From assembly GCF_023208015.1 (NCBI RefSeq), contig NZ_CP051627.1, positions 3,171,501 to 3,235,500 of the forward strand: a stretch of DNA of 64,000 nucleotides. Reading direction: 5' to 3'. The number at the start of each line of letters is the position of its first letter. Position 1 is the first letter of the stretch. The notes under the pieces were generated by a model. That model ran no database searches. It was not told the origin of the DNA and was given only the letters and a program-made list of their open reading frames with translations. This DNA comes from Thermobifida alba. Lineage in GTDB: Bacteria > Actinomycetota > Actinomycetes > Streptosporangiales > Streptosporangiaceae. Position numbers and translations under genes: made by a program. Positions 35,690 through 45,119 of this stretch are shown in pieces.

Positions 35690-35953
35690 TCATCCGCCTG
35701 CGAAGGGCGGGAGGACCTCCACGGTCCATCCGGGTTCCAGAACAATCTCGCCGTGGGGCAGCGCGCCCACCGGAGTGGAGTTCACCAAAAACGACGAACG
35801 CTTCAGAACGCTCAGCAGTGTGGCGTTTCCCTCGTATTTTCGGCGGACCTGTTCGAGCAGGTCGTCCAGTGTCCCTGCGGCGTAGGTCTCTTCGGCGCGG
35901 CCGGCGGCGGCCTTGGCCGCGGCCCAGTACCTGATGGTCCCGTGAGGCCTCAA
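35690..35953 (-). CDS. MoaD/ThiS-like sulfur-carrier protein
   Basis: 87 residues of ubiquitin-like fold ending in Gly-Gly (VLPPFAGG), the tail that is thiocarboxylated in sulfur carriers. N-terminal strand GTIRYWAAAKAAAG. The likely start is a TTG at 35953, as AAGGAT lies 6 bases upstream; a longer form from 36067 has no support. No MoaE or ThiG is nearby, so the partner is unknown. Confidence 0.72.
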   Translation of the reverse strand: MRPHGTIRYWAAAKAAAGRAEETYAAGTLDDLLEQVRRKYEGNATLLSVLKRSSFLVNSTPVGALPHGEIVLEPGWTVEVLPPFAGG

Positions 35954-36058
35954 CGGATTATCCTTGTGTTTACTCGGAGGCGATTTTTCCACTAAGCATT
36001 CTCGTCGGGGGCAATGGGGCCTTCGTACACGCCGTTCGCGGGTGACGGGAAGAGGCAC

Positions 36059-36835
36059 ATGAGCCACCTTCTGCTACTGACCAACTCCAACGAGCCGTCC
36101 GATCAGATCCTGCCCGCCCTGGGGCTGCTCCTGCACTCGGTGCGCATCGCGCCCGCCGAGGCGAGCGCCCTGCTGACCCCCGGACACGACCGCGCGGCCG
36201 GCCTGCCGGTGGACGCGATCCTGGTGGACGCCCGCACCGATCTCGCCGCGGCACGGAACCTGTGCCGCCTGCTGCACACCACGGGCCTGGACTGCCCGCT
36301 CATCGCCGTCCTCACCGAGGGGGGCGTCGCCGCGCTGACCCCCGACTGGCAGGTGACCGACTTCCTGCTCACCACCGCCGGTCCGGCCGAGGTTGAGGCG
36401 CGGCTGCGGCTGTCGGTCGGCCAGGCCGACAGCGCCGCCGACGACCCCGACGAGATCCGCCGCGGCGACCTGGTCATCGACGAGGCCACCTACACGGCCC
36501 GGCTGCGCGGCCGCATCCTCGACCTCACCTTCAAGGAGTTCGAGCTCCTGAAGTTCCTCGCCCAGCACCCCGGCCGGGTCTTCACCCGCGCCCAACTGCT
36601 CCAGGAGGTGTGGGGGTACGACTACTTCGGCGGCACCCGCACGATCGACGTGCACGTGCGGCGGCTGCGCGCCAAGCTCGGCACCGAGTACGAGTCCCTG
36701 ATCGGGACCGTGCGCAACGTCGGCTACCGCTTCGTCATGGACCCCGTCGCGGACTCCGCGTCCCGGGCCGCCGACGACCGCGCGGCGGCGCGGCCGGAGG
36801 AGGCGGAGCCGCCGCTGGCCCGGCACAGGGTCTGA
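36059..36835 (+). CDS. glnR: Nitrogen regulator GlnR (OmpR-type orphan response regulator)
   Basis: 258 residues. A receiver-like N-terminal domain ([19 protein letters not shown]) and a C-terminal winged helix with [40 protein letters not shown] and RRLRAKLG. These stretches match GlnR of Streptomyces closely. GlnR controls nitrogen assimilation genes (glnA, amtB) and is not phosphorylated in the usual way. GGAAGAGG precedes the ATG at 36059. Gene order glnR-mshD-pst is also that of Streptomyces. Confidence 0.93.
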   Translation: MSHLLLLTNSNEPSDQILPALGLLLHSVRIAPAEASALLTPGHDRAAGLPVDAILVDARTDLAAARNLCRLLHTTGLDCPLIAVLTEGGVAALTPDWQVTDFLLTTAGPAEVEARLRLSVGQADSAADDPDEIRRGDLVIDEATYTARLRGRILDLTFKEFELLKFLAQHPGRVFTRAQLLQEVWGYDYFGGTRTIDVHVRRLRAKLGTEYESLIGTVRNVGYRFVMDPVADSASRAADDRAAARPEEAEPPLARHRV

Positions 36836-37056
36836 CCCCGCGGCGACGGGCCGCCGGGGGCCGCGCCCCGAACGCCGACACTCCGTTATCGGACCGCCAC
36901 CCAGAGGTCGTATTCCGCGCCCGAAAGACCTAGGATGGTGCATACCGGACCTCCGTGCGACCGGCCGTTCCACGGCCCGGTCGCACGCGGCTTTCCAGCC
37001 GGCCGGACAGGTCCACGGTCGACAGCACGCGACTCGGATTCGAGGAGGACCGTCCC

Positions 37057-38130
37057 ATGCCCCCTGGGGTGGACACGCGCGCGTCCCGGACACCGCGGCG
37101 TGCGTGGCTCGCAGTCCCGCTGGGCGCGGCCTTCATCGGTTGCGTCCTGGTCCCCACACTGCCCGCCTCCGCCGACGCCACGCTCCGCCTGGGGCTGGAC
37201 AGCCGCACCGCCGAACCGGGCGCCTCGTTCTCCCTGCCCCTGTCGATCCACAACACCCTCGACTCCGCCGAGGTCGTCATCACCGAGGCGACCGCCACGG
37301 CCGGATCGCCCGACCTGGCGGAGCTCGCCGTCACCGACCTGCCCGACGTCCTGGAGGCGGGGGAGGCCGCGGAGGCCGAGGTCACCGGAGACCTGGCGAA
37401 GGACCCCGGGGAGTCCCGGATCCTGGTCGAGGTCGAGGTCACCTACTCCTACCCGGCTCCGTGCGGGGCGTCGGAGCCCCCGTCCCCCGTCCCGTCCGAC
37501 CTCACGCTCCCGACGACCTCCGCTCCGGTGCCCTCCGGGACGGCCCCGGGCGAGGACCCCTGCCCCGCCGCGGAGGTCACGGGAACGGCCACGGTCAGCG
37601 CCTGGGTGACGGTGCTCCAGCCGACCCCGACGCCGCCGTCGTCCCCGTCCCCCACGGTGACCCCCACGAGAACGCCCGACCCGGCCCAGAGCTCCCCGCC
37701 GTCCACCCCCTCCCCCTCGACGGAGCAGCCGGCGTCCACCCGCCCTTCGGCGTCCACGCGCCCTCCGGCCTCCCCCCGCCCCCCGTCGTCCGCGAGCTCT
37801 CCGGCTCCGCACAGCCCGGTGTCCACCGGCGCTCCGGGGACCGTCGGCAGCCCGTCTCCGGCTCCACTGCCGACCGGAGCGGCCGACCTGCCGGAACTGT
37901 CCGCTCCGACCGACGAGTACGCCGAACTCCCGCTGATCACACCGGGCGAGGAGAACCAGGGGGACGGCGCCGCGACGGTCGCCCAGGAGGAGGAGCGGGT
38001 CGACCCCCTCCTCACCCCCTTCGTCCTCCTGCTGGTCCTGATGCTCCTGCTGGTGCTGGCCACTCCCCTGGGCCCGGTCCGGCGGGTGCGTGTCAGGCAC
38101 GCCTACGTCGGCCGGCGGCGCAGGAACTGA
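37057..38130 (+). CDS. Secreted Pro/Ser/Thr-rich membrane-anchored protein
   Basis: 357 residues. Sec signal peptide (VPLGAAFIGCVLVPTLPASADA), a beta-sandwich-like extracellular domain to about residue 190, a long linker of Pro/Ser/Thr with repeats such as TRPSASTRPPASPRPP, and a C-terminal membrane helix (FVLLLVLMLLLVLATPLGPV) with basic tail. It looks like a cell-surface protein with a glycosylatable stalk. No known enzyme motif. GAGGAGG precedes the ATG. Confidence 0.6.
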   Translation: MPPGVDTRASRTPRRAWLAVPLGAAFIGCVLVPTLPASADATLRLGLDSRTAEPGASFSLPLSIHNTLDSAEVVITEATATAGSPDLAELAVTDLPDVLEAGEAAEAEVTGDLAKDPGESRILVEVEVTYSYPAPCGASEPPSPVPSDLTLPTTSAPVPSGTAPGEDPCPAAEVTGTATVSAWVTVLQPTPTPPSSPSPTVTPTRTPDPAQSSPPSTPSPSTEQPASTRPSASTRPPASPRPPSSASSPAPHSPVSTGAPGTVGSPSPAPLPTGAADLPELSAPTDEYAELPLITPGEENQGDGAATVAQEEERVDPLLTPFVLLLVLMLLLVLATPLGPVRRVRVRHAYVGRRRRN

Positions 38131-38156
38131 GCACCGGAACCGTGCGGGCGGGTCAG

Positions 38157-38162
38157 TAGGCT
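38157..38162 (+). promoter_or_regulatory. Putative -10 element of leaderless mshD
   Basis: TAGGCT, six bases before the mshD ATG; the surrounding bases hold no ribosome-binding site. Confidence 0.45.
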
Positions 38163-38168
38163 CGTCCC

Positions 38169-39134
38169 ATGAGCCACATCCTCACCACTGACACGCTGGA
38201 CTCCGAACAGGTCGCGGCGGTGCTCGCCCTGGCCGAGGCCGTGCGGGAGGCGGACGGTGTCGAAGCGTTGTCGGAGCAGACCCTGCTGCGGGTCCGGCAC
38301 GGGGCCCTCGGCCGGGCGCGCTTCCACCTGGCGTACGTCGGGACCGGCCGCGAGGCGACCCTCGGCGGCTTCGCCTTCGCCGAGGTCTCCACGGGGGAGC
38401 CGGACTCGGCGGAGTTGGCGGTCGCGCCGTCGTGGCGGCGGCGCGGGCTGGGGCTGCGGCTGCTGGACGACCTGTTCGCCAACGCCAGCGCACGCGGCCT
38501 GCGGGTGTGGGCGCACGGCGATCTGGAGGCCGCCCGGGCTCTGGCCGCTTCGGCGGGTCTGGAGCGGATGCGGGCCCTGTGGAAGATGCGGCTGCCGCTG
38601 CGCGCCACGGACTCGTCCGCCGCGCCGGAACTGCCCGAGCCCCGCCTGTCCCCCGAGGTCGCCGAGAACCTGGAGATCCGGACGTTCCGGGTGGGCTCCG
38701 ACGAGCGGGAGTGGCTGCGCACCAATGCCCGCGCCTTCGCCGACCACCCCGAGCAGGGCGGTATCACCCTGGACGACCTGCGCCAGCGCGCGCAGGAGGA
38801 GTGGTTCGACCCGGCTGGCTTCTTCGTCGCGGCCGATCCGCGCAGCGGCCGGATCGCCGGCTACCACTGGACCAAGGTGCACGCCGACGGGGCGGGGCTG
38901 ACCGACGGGGAGCCGGTGGGCGAGGTCTACGTGGTGGGGGTCGACCCCGCCTGGCAGGGCAGCGGCCTGGGGCGGGCGCTGACCCTGGTCGGGCTGCGCC
39001 ACCTGCGGGACCGGGGGCTGCCGTGGGTGCTGCTGTACGTGGACGAGGAGAACCGTCCCGCGGTGCGGCTGTACCGCTCGCTCGGCTTCGAGCTGTGGGA
39101 GAGCGACGTCATGTACGGCCGCGCGGGCGGGTGA
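38169..39134 (+). CDS. mshD: Mycothiol synthase (mycothiol acetyltransferase)
   Basis: 321 residues with two tandem GNAT domains. It acetylates Cys-GlcN-Ins with acetyl-CoA, the last step of mycothiol synthesis. The C-terminal GNAT has the acetyl-CoA loop VGVDPAWQGSGLGRALT; the N-terminal one VAPSWRRRGLGLRLLDDLF. C-terminal YGRAG and VLLYVDEENRPAVRLYRSLG fit the family. Mycothiol is specific to actinobacteria. Confidence 0.92.
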   Translation: MSHILTTDTLDSEQVAAVLALAEAVREADGVEALSEQTLLRVRHGALGRARFHLAYVGTGREATLGGFAFAEVSTGEPDSAELAVAPSWRRRGLGLRLLDDLFANASARGLRVWAHGDLEAARALAASAGLERMRALWKMRLPLRATDSSAAPELPEPRLSPEVAENLEIRTFRVGSDEREWLRTNARAFADHPEQGGITLDDLRQRAQEEWFDPAGFFVAADPRSGRIAGYHWTKVHADGAGLTDGEPVGEVYVVGVDPAWQGSGLGRALTLVGLRHLRDRGLPWVLLYVDEENRPAVRLYRSLGFELWESDVMYGRAGG

Positions 39135-39210
39135 GCGGGGCGTGCACGTTCGGTAGCCAATCGCCCTACTCTATGACGTCACTGCAGGTCAATTAGGGAC
39201 AAAAGCCTCA

Positions 39211-39243
39211 AAACTCACCTCGTTCACTCAAACTCCACTGTGG
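39211..39243 (+). promoter_or_regulatory. Distal PHO-box-like direct repeats
   Basis: Three adjacent 11-base units: AAACTCACCTC, GTTCACTCAAA, CTCCACTGTGG, resembling the GTTCAC-type units bound by PhoP in Streptomyces, the middle one best. Lies upstream of the proximal pair and pstS. Confidence 0.5.
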
Positions 39244-39276
39244 GGATGACGTACTTTCAGCGTCCCTCATGCTGAC

Positions 39277-39298
39277 GTTCACTGCTCGTTCACCTTCT
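39277..39298 (+). promoter_or_regulatory. Proximal PHO box (PhoP operator) of pstS
   Basis: Two direct 11-base repeats, GTTCACTGCTC and GTTCACCTTCT, match the Streptomyces PHO-box unit (GTTCACC). PhoP would activate pstS in phosphate shortage. No phoR-phoP genes are in this window. Confidence 0.7.
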
Positions 39299-39401
39299 TT
39301 GGTACGACTGGCCACCTCCGCTCCCTACCTTGGCTTTCGGCGGGAGCGCCGACCGTTCCCCGCACGAATGGTGAGTAAGCCAGAGGAAGGACACCCGGGC
39401 T

Positions 39402-40517
39402 GTGAAGCTCTCTAGGTATGGCACGATCGCGGGCGCGGCCCTCGCCGGCGCCCTCGCGCTCTCCGCCTGCGGCAGTGACCAGGCAGTCGCCCCCGAAGAG
39501 AACAGCGGCGCGAGCGCGGGCAGCGTCGACTGCGTGCAGGGCGGTGGCACCCTGGCCGGCGCCGGCGCCAGCTCGCAGGAGAACGCGATGGCGGCGTGGG
39601 TGGCCGCCTACACCGGTGCCTGCGCGGACACCACCGTCAACTACGACTCGGTGGGTTCCGGCGCCGGCCGCTCCCAGTTCATCGAGGGAGCCGTGTCCTT
39701 CGCCGGCTCCGACTCGGCCATGGACGAGGAGGAGACCGAGCAGGCCACCGAACGCTGCGGCTCCGAGGTCGTCCACCTCCCCGGCTACATCAGCCCGATC
39801 GCCGTCATCTTCAACCTCGACGGCATCGACTCGCTGAACCTGCGCCCCGAGGTGATCGCCGACATCTTCAACCAGAAGATCACCAAGTGGAACGACGAGG
39901 CGATCGCCGCTGACAACCCCGACGTCGAACTGCCCGACGCCGACATCGTCCCGGTGAACCGCTCCGACGAGTCCGGCACCACCGAGAACTTCGTGCAGTA
40001 CCTGTCCGAGGCCGCCCCCGACAACTGGCCGCACGAGGTCAGCGGCGACTGGCCGATCGCCCCGGTCGAGGCCGCCCAGGGCTCCTCCGGTGTCGTCTCC
40101 GCCGTCCAGGGCGGCACGGGCACCATCGGCTACGTCGACGCCTCGCACGCCGCCGACTTCGGCACCGTGGCCGTCGGCGTCGGCGACGAGTTCGTCCCGT
40201 ACAGCCCGGAGGCCGCCGCCGCCATCGTCGACTCCGCCCAGCCTCGCGAGGGCAACTCCGAGAACGACCTGGCCGTCACGCTCGACTACGCCACCGACGA
40301 GTCCGGCGTCTACCCGATCGTGCTCGTCAGCTACGAGATCGTGTGCCTGGAGTACGCCGAGCAGGCCGAGGCCGACCTCGTGAAGAGCTTCATCGGCTAC
40401 GTCATCAGCGAGCAGGGCCAGCAGGCCGCTGCCGACGAGGCCGGCTCCGCGCCGCTCTCCGACGCCACCCGCGAGAAGATCCAGAACGTGCTGGACCAGA
40501 TCCGGGTTGCGAGCTGA
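39402..40517 (+). CDS. pstS: Phosphate ABC transporter substrate-binding lipoprotein PstS
   Basis: 371 residues from a GTG. Lipobox LSAC with lipid-modified Cys23, then a phosphate-binding domain with GAGASSQENAM, FAGSDSAMDEEE and VNRSDESGTTENFVQYL. It captures phosphate for the PstCAB permease. PHO boxes lie upstream; a hairpin and a 340-base gap separate it from pstC. Confidence 0.95.
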   Translation: MKLSRYGTIAGAALAGALALSACGSDQAVAPEENSGASAGSVDCVQGGGTLAGAGASSQENAMAAWVAAYTGACADTTVNYDSVGSGAGRSQFIEGAVSFAGSDSAMDEEETEQATERCGSEVVHLPGYISPIAVIFNLDGIDSLNLRPEVIADIFNQKITKWNDEAIAADNPDVELPDADIVPVNRSDESGTTENFVQYLSEAAPDNWPHEVSGDWPIAPVEAAQGSSGVVSAVQGGTGTIGYVDASHAADFGTVAVGVGDEFVPYSPEAAAAIVDSAQPREGNSENDLAVTLDYATDESGVYPIVLVSYEIVCLEYAEQAEADLVKSFIGYVISEQGQQAAADEAGSAPLSDATREKIQNVLDQIRVAS

Positions 40518-40540
40518 TCCACTCCGCTCCTGCCGCACCG

Positions 40541-40577
40541 AGGGTGGGGTTCCACAGACCGCTGTGGGCCCCGCCCT
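40541..40577 (+). terminator. Hairpin between pstS and pstC
   Basis: Arms AGGGTGGGGTTCCACAG and CTGTGGGCCCCGCCCT pair around ACCG, 24 bases after the pstS stop codon. It may end part of the transcripts or protect the pstS mRNA, giving more PstS than PstCAB. The remaining gap to 40855 shows no gene. Confidence 0.6.
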
Positions 40578-40855
40578 TGGCTGCGTTGCCCGCCCTCCCC
40601 ATCCCGGGCGTTCCGGACACGCTCCGCACCGCAGCGGTGGCGCACCGTCGCGCGGACAGTCTCCTCCCCCGCCCCGAGCAGAGATTTTCCCCTCGTTTCC
40701 GGGTAGCTCCGGAACGACACCCGGGCTCCTTCCGTTCTGGTCGGGGGCGAACGCCACAATGTCACGGGCCCTGCCCTCGCCCGGCGGGAGCCGCGTCGAG
40801 TGCGGACGCTGCTTCCGCCGGGTACACACCCGCATCATCTGACCGGAGTCTCACC

Positions 40856-41818
40856 ATGACCACCACGGACCCGTCCACGGCGGCCCGAGCACCACGGGGC
40901 AAACGCCGCATCGGCGACGTCCTCTTCGCCGGTGGAGCCCAGGGTTCAGGGATCCTGATCCTGGCGATCCTGGCCGGTGTCGCCGCCTTCCTGCTCCTGC
41001 AGTCCCTCGACTCCCTGACCGCGAACACCGCGAACTTCCTCACCACCTCCGAGTGGGACGCCAACACCCGTGACGAGCCCGCCTTCGGCGTGGCCGCCCT
41101 GGCCTTCGGCACGGTGCTGGCCGCGGCGATCGCCCTCGTCCTGGCCACTCCGGTGGCGATCGGCATCGCCCTGTTCATCGTCTTCTACGCACCCCGCCGC
41201 ATCGCCGCGGTCCTGGGCTACCTGGTGGACCTGCTCGCGGCGATCCCCAGCGTCGTCTACGGCCTGTGGGGCATCGGCTGGCTCGTCGTCCACCTGACGC
41301 CGTTCTACGGCTGGCTGGAGACCTACTTCGGCTGGATCCCGCTGTTCGCCGGCCCGGTCTCCACGACCGGACGCACCATGCTCAGCGCGGGCATCGTGCT
41401 GGCGGTCATGATCCTGCCGATCATCACCGCCATGACCCGCGACGTGTTCCTCCAGGTCCCCCAGTCGCACCGGGAGGCCGCCCTGGCGCTGGGCGCCACC
41501 CGCTGGGAGATGATCCGCATGGCGGTGCTGCCCTTCGGCCGCCCCGGCATCATCGGCGGCGCGATGCTCGGCCTGGGCCGGGCACTGGGCGAGACCATGG
41601 CGGTGGCCATGATCCTGTCGCCTTCCCTGGTCATCTCCTGGTTCCTGCTGCAGAGCGGCAACCAGACGATCGCCGCGCACATCGCCCTGCAGTACCCCGA
41701 GGCCACCGGCTACGGCGTCTCCGCGCTGATCGCGGCCGGCCTGGTCCTCTTCGCCATCACCCTGATCGTGAACATGGCGGCCCGCTTCGTCGTCTCCCGC
41801 CGCAAGGAGTTCGCGTAA
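40856..41818 (+). CDS. pstC: Phosphate ABC transporter permease PstC
   Basis: 320 residues with about six membrane helices and the permease (EAA) loop SHREAALALGATRWEMIRMAVLP. CCGGAG precedes the ATG at 40856, which is well downstream of the ORF's first codon. Forms the membrane channel with PstA; its stop is directly followed by the pstA ATG. Confidence 0.93.
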   Translation: MTTTDPSTAARAPRGKRRIGDVLFAGGAQGSGILILAILAGVAAFLLLQSLDSLTANTANFLTTSEWDANTRDEPAFGVAALAFGTVLAAAIALVLATPVAIGIALFIVFYAPRRIAAVLGYLVDLLAAIPSVVYGLWGIGWLVVHLTPFYGWLETYFGWIPLFAGPVSTTGRTMLSAGIVLAVMILPIITAMTRDVFLQVPQSHREAALALGATRWEMIRMAVLPFGRPGIIGGAMLGLGRALGETMAVAMILSPSLVISWFLLQSGNQTIAAHIALQYPEATGYGVSALIAAGLVLFAITLIVNMAARFVVSRRKEFA

Positions 41819-42904
41819 ATGTCCGCCACGAAACTGTCCGCTCCGGAGAAGACCGTGCCGCCCCGACCGCTCACGTCCTCCCTCGGCGGCAAGACGCTGC
41901 CCACCCTCTTCCCGCCGGTGCTGCTCGTCGGCGTCGCCCTGGTCACCGCGGGCCTGCTGTACCTGACCGGCGGGTGGAACCCGGCGCTGTGGGCGATCGT
42001 CACCGCCCTGGGCTACACGGTCGTCGTCACCGTGGCCTCGGCCATCGTCGAGAACGGCCGCAAGGCCAAGGACCGCCTGGTCACCGCTGTCGTCTACGTC
42101 TGCTTCGGCATCGCCATGGTGCCGCTGGTGTCCCTGCTGTGGACGGTGCTCTCCGCGGGCCTGGTCCGGCTGGACGGCTACTTCCTGACCGTCTCCATGA
42201 ACGGCGTCACCCCGAGCATGGACGCGGGCGGCGCCTACCACGCGATCCTCGGCACCCTGCTGATGACGCTCATGGCCGCGCTGATCTCGGTGCCCATCGG
42301 CCTGATGACCGCCATCTACCTGGTCGAGTACGGCAAGGGACGGCTCAAGCGGGCCATCACGTTCTTCGTGGACGTCATGACCGGCATCCCGTCCATCGTG
42401 GCCGGCCTGTTCGTGGTGGCACTGTGGATCCTGCTGTTCGGCCCGGGCAAGACCAACGGCGCGGCCGGTGCGATCTCGCTGTCGGTCCTGATGATCCCGG
42501 TCGTGGTGCGCTCCTGCGAGGAGATGCTGCGCCTGGTGCCCAACGAACTGCGGGAGGCCTCCTACGCCCTGGGCGTCCCCAAGTGGCTGACGGTGGTCAA
42601 GGTGGTCCTGCCGACCGCCATCGCGGGCATCACCACCGGTGTGATGCTGGCGCTGGCCCGGGTCATCGGCGAGACCGCGCCGCTCATCCTCACCGCGGGC
42701 TCCTCGGCCGTCGCCATCAACGCCAACCTCTTCGAGGGGCAGATGATGAGCCTGCCGGTGTTCATCTACTCGCAGGTCCGCATGGGCGGCGCCATCAACT
42801 ACGAGCGTGCCTGGGCCGGCGCGCTGACCCTGATCATCATCGTGATGCTGCTGTTCCTCGCCGCCCGCCTGGTTTCGCGCTTCTTCGCTCCGAAGACGCG
42901 CTGA
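41819..42904 (+). CDS. pstA: Phosphate ABC transporter permease PstA
   Basis: 361 residues, longer than usual PstA by about 60 because of two extra N-terminal hydrophobic segments. Permease loop LREASYALGVPKWLTVVKVVLPTA. Its ATG follows the pstC stop with no gap, so translation is coupled. Works with PstC and PstB. Confidence 0.93.
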   Translation: MSATKLSAPEKTVPPRPLTSSLGGKTLPTLFPPVLLVGVALVTAGLLYLTGGWNPALWAIVTALGYTVVVTVASAIVENGRKAKDRLVTAVVYVCFGIAMVPLVSLLWTVLSAGLVRLDGYFLTVSMNGVTPSMDAGGAYHAILGTLLMTLMAALISVPIGLMTAIYLVEYGKGRLKRAITFFVDVMTGIPSIVAGLFVVALWILLFGPGKTNGAAGAISLSVLMIPVVVRSCEEMLRLVPNELREASYALGVPKWLTVVKVVLPTAIAGITTGVMLALARVIGETAPLILTAGSSAVAINANLFEGQMMSLPVFIYSQVRMGGAINYERAWAGALTLIIIVMLLFLAARLVSRFFAPKTR

Positions 42905-42955
42905 CCTCCCACAGCCCGCCCCAGTACCAACCAACCACGGTCTTTAGGAAACACA

Positions 42956-43735
42956 GTGGCCAAGCGAATCGACGTCTCCGGACTGCACGTCTACTACGGT
43001 GACTTCCTCGCCGTCGAGGACGTCTCGATGACCATCGAACCCCGGTCGGTCACCGCCTTCATCGGCTCCTCCGGCTGCGGCAAGTCCACCTTCCTGCGCA
43101 CCCTGAACCGGATGCACGAGGTCACCCCCGGGGCCCGGGTGGAAGGCAAGGTCCTCCTGGACGACCAGGACATCTACTCGCCGGACGTGGACCCGGTGGC
43201 GGTGCGCCGCGAGGTCGGCATGGTCTTCCAGCGCCCCAACCCGTTCCCGACCATGTCCATCTACGACAACGTCATCGCCGGCGCCAAGCTCAACAACCAG
43301 CGGCTGCGCAAGTCCGAGGCCGACGACCTGGTGGAGCGCTCCCTGCGCGGCGCGAACCTGTGGGAGGAGGTCAAGGACCGCCTCGACCGTCCCGGCGCGG
43401 GCCTGTCCGGCGGTCAGCAGCAGCGCCTGTGCATCGCCCGCGCCATCGCGGTGGAGCCCAGCGTGCTGCTCATGGACGAGCCCTGCTCGGCACTGGACCC
43501 GATCTCGACGCTGGCGATCGAGGACCTGATCTCCAAGCTGAAGGAGAACTACACGATCGTCATCGTCACCCACAACATGCAGCAGGCCGCCCGGGTCAGC
43601 GACGTGACGGCGTTCTTCAACCTGGCGGGCACCGGCAAGCCCGGCAAGCTCATCGAGATGGGCGAGACGAACAAGATCTTCACCAAGCCGGAGAAGAAGG
43701 AGACCGAGAACTACATCACCGGACGTTTCGGCTAG
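42956..43735 (+). CDS. pstB: Phosphate ABC transporter ATP-binding protein PstB
   Basis: 259 residues. Walker [10 protein letters not shown], signature [16 protein letters not shown], Walker [14 protein letters not shown] and H-loop [10 protein letters not shown] are all intact. TAGGA precedes the GTG. Drives phosphate import. Ends in a very stable terminator. Confidence 0.96.
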   Translation: MAKRIDVSGLHVYYGDFLAVEDVSMTIEPRSVTAFIGSSGCGKSTFLRTLNRMHEVTPGARVEGKVLLDDQDIYSPDVDPVAVRREVGMVFQRPNPFPTMSIYDNVIAGAKLNNQRLRKSEADDLVERSLRGANLWEEVKDRLDRPGAGLSGGQQQRLCIARAIAVEPSVLLMDEPCSALDPISTLAIEDLISKLKENYTIVIVTHNMQQAARVSDVTAFFNLAGTGKPGKLIEMGETNKIFTKPEKKETENYITGRFG

Positions 43736-43742
43736 ACCGGTT

Positions 43743-43797
43743 CCCACGGACGGCCGCGGCCCGCCTGGTCTCCAGGCGGGCCGCGGCCGTCCGTGGG
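43743..43797. terminator. 26-bp perfect hairpin terminator, pstB/MFS
   Basis: A perfect 26-base stem with a 3-base loop (TCT) lies between the convergent pstB and MFS genes, ends 8-10 bases from each stop codon. Likely a bidirectional terminator. Confidence 0.85.
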
Positions 43798-43807
43798 GCG
43801 CGTCCGC

Positions 43808-45007
43808 TCAGTCGCCGGTCCGCCTCCGCCCGCGGGTCAGGGCGTGCGACGCCACGGCACACGCTGCGCCGGCCCCGAGGACACCGGACGCGGCAAGGGC
43901 TGTCGCGGTCAGGTCGTAGCCGACCAGGGCGCTGATCTGGGGCCCCAGACTCGCTCCCAGGAACAGGGTGAAGACGTACAGCGCCGTTCCGGCTCCGGGC
44001 GTCCGGACGGCGTGCACCATGACGGCCTCCACCATGCTGGGCGCGGCCGTTCCGACGGTGACCACGAGGACGAAGAGCAGCGTTCCGAGGACGTACGGCG
44101 TCTCCGGAGCCGCGGCGATCCCCGCGGTGGCGGCCGCGGAGCCCGCCAGCGCGGCGACCCCCCGCGCCACGGGCGGTACCCGGACGAGCAGGGGGGTGAG
44201 AAGGGGAACCAGGACCATGGCGGGCAGCCCGCTCGCACGCAACAGGAGCAGCTGGTCGGGATCAACGACCGCACCGGACAGTTCGACGGCGGTGTAGACC
44301 GCGACGAAGCTGCTCATGATGGTCGAGACGGCCAGGAGCAGGAGCAGGACCGGCGCCTTGGCGACCAGCGGGCCCATCGCGCCCAGCGGGCTGGGAGGCG
44401 GCGCCTCGGAGTCCGGCGCCGACGGTTCCGGAAGCAGCACCAGAGCCAGGGCGAGCGCCGCCACCGCGAAGGCGGCTCCCGAGGCGTGGAAGATCCACGG
44501 CCAGCGGTCGGCGCCGCCGACCGCCTGGGCGGCCACCTGTCCGACGATGGAAGCGGCGAAGAACGAACTGGTCAGCGTGGTCAGGGCCACAGCCCTGCGG
44601 TGGGGTGCCAGGCGGGTGCCCAGATAGGCGAAGGCCGCCGGGGCGAACGTCGCCGCGCTGACGCCCTGGAGCGTCCTGAGGGCCAGCGCCCATCCCACCC
44701 CGGGAGCGAACGCGACCAGCAGGGTCGTCACCGCTGTCGCGGAGACTCCGAGGACGACGGTCCTGCGGACGCCGTACCGGTCGGCGGCCCACCCCCACAG
44801 CAGGAAGCCCGCGGAGTAGCCGAACCCGAACACGGTCTGTGTCCAGGTCACCGTCCGCTGATCGGTTGACCAGGCCGCGGCGAGCTGGTCGAAGACGGGG
44901 ATGACGACATAGAACTGGCTGACCACGAGCAGGGCCGTGGCCGAGATCACGAGCAGGGTCGGCACGAAGGGCGCACACCGGGGCGGGACCGCGTGGACCA
45001 GGGACAC
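43808..45007 (-). CDS. MFS transporter (drug/metabolite exporter)
   Basis: 399 residues from a GTG at 45007 (AAGGAATC upstream). About 12 hydrophobic segments; MFS motif A between helices 2 and 3 is GWAADRYGVRRT. Resembles AraJ/YnfM-type drug exporters. It is divergent from a TetR gene, and palindromic operators lie between them, so it is probably induced by its substrate through that TetR protein. Confidence 0.85.
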   Translation of the reverse strand: MSLVHAVPPRCAPFVPTLLVISATALLVVSQFYVVIPVFDQLAAAWSTDQRTVTWTQTVFGFGYSAGFLLWGWAADRYGVRRTVVLGVSATAVTTLLVAFAPGVGWALALRTLQGVSAATFAPAAFAYLGTRLAPHRRAVALTTLTSSFFAASIVGQVAAQAVGGADRWPWIFHASGAAFAVAALALALVLLPEPSAPDSEAPPPSPLGAMGPLVAKAPVLLLLLAVSTIMSSFVAVYTAVELSGAVVDPDQLLLLRASGLPAMVLVPLLTPLLVRVPPVARGVAALAGSAAATAGIAAAPETPYVLGTLLFVLVVTVGTAAPSMVEAVMVHAVRTPGAGTALYVFTLFLGASLGPQISALVGYDLTATALAASGVLGAGAACAVASHALTRGRRRTGD

Positions 45008-45064
45008 GACTGATTCCTTCTTCCTGGCGTCTGTGAGCACGGCACGGGATTCGCGCCGCCACTG

Positions 45065-45084
45065 TTCCAACTATTTAGTTGGAA
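45065..45084. promoter_or_regulatory. Palindromic operator (TetR/MFS intergenic), site 1
   Basis: TTCCAACTATTTAGTTGGAA is a perfect 20-base palindrome with 9-base arms, 58 bases before the MFS start codon, in an AT-rich part of the divergent promoter region. Confidence 0.75.
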
Positions 45085-45119
45085 ATGCGGTCAGCCTAGG
45101 CACCCGGGACGGAAAAAAG

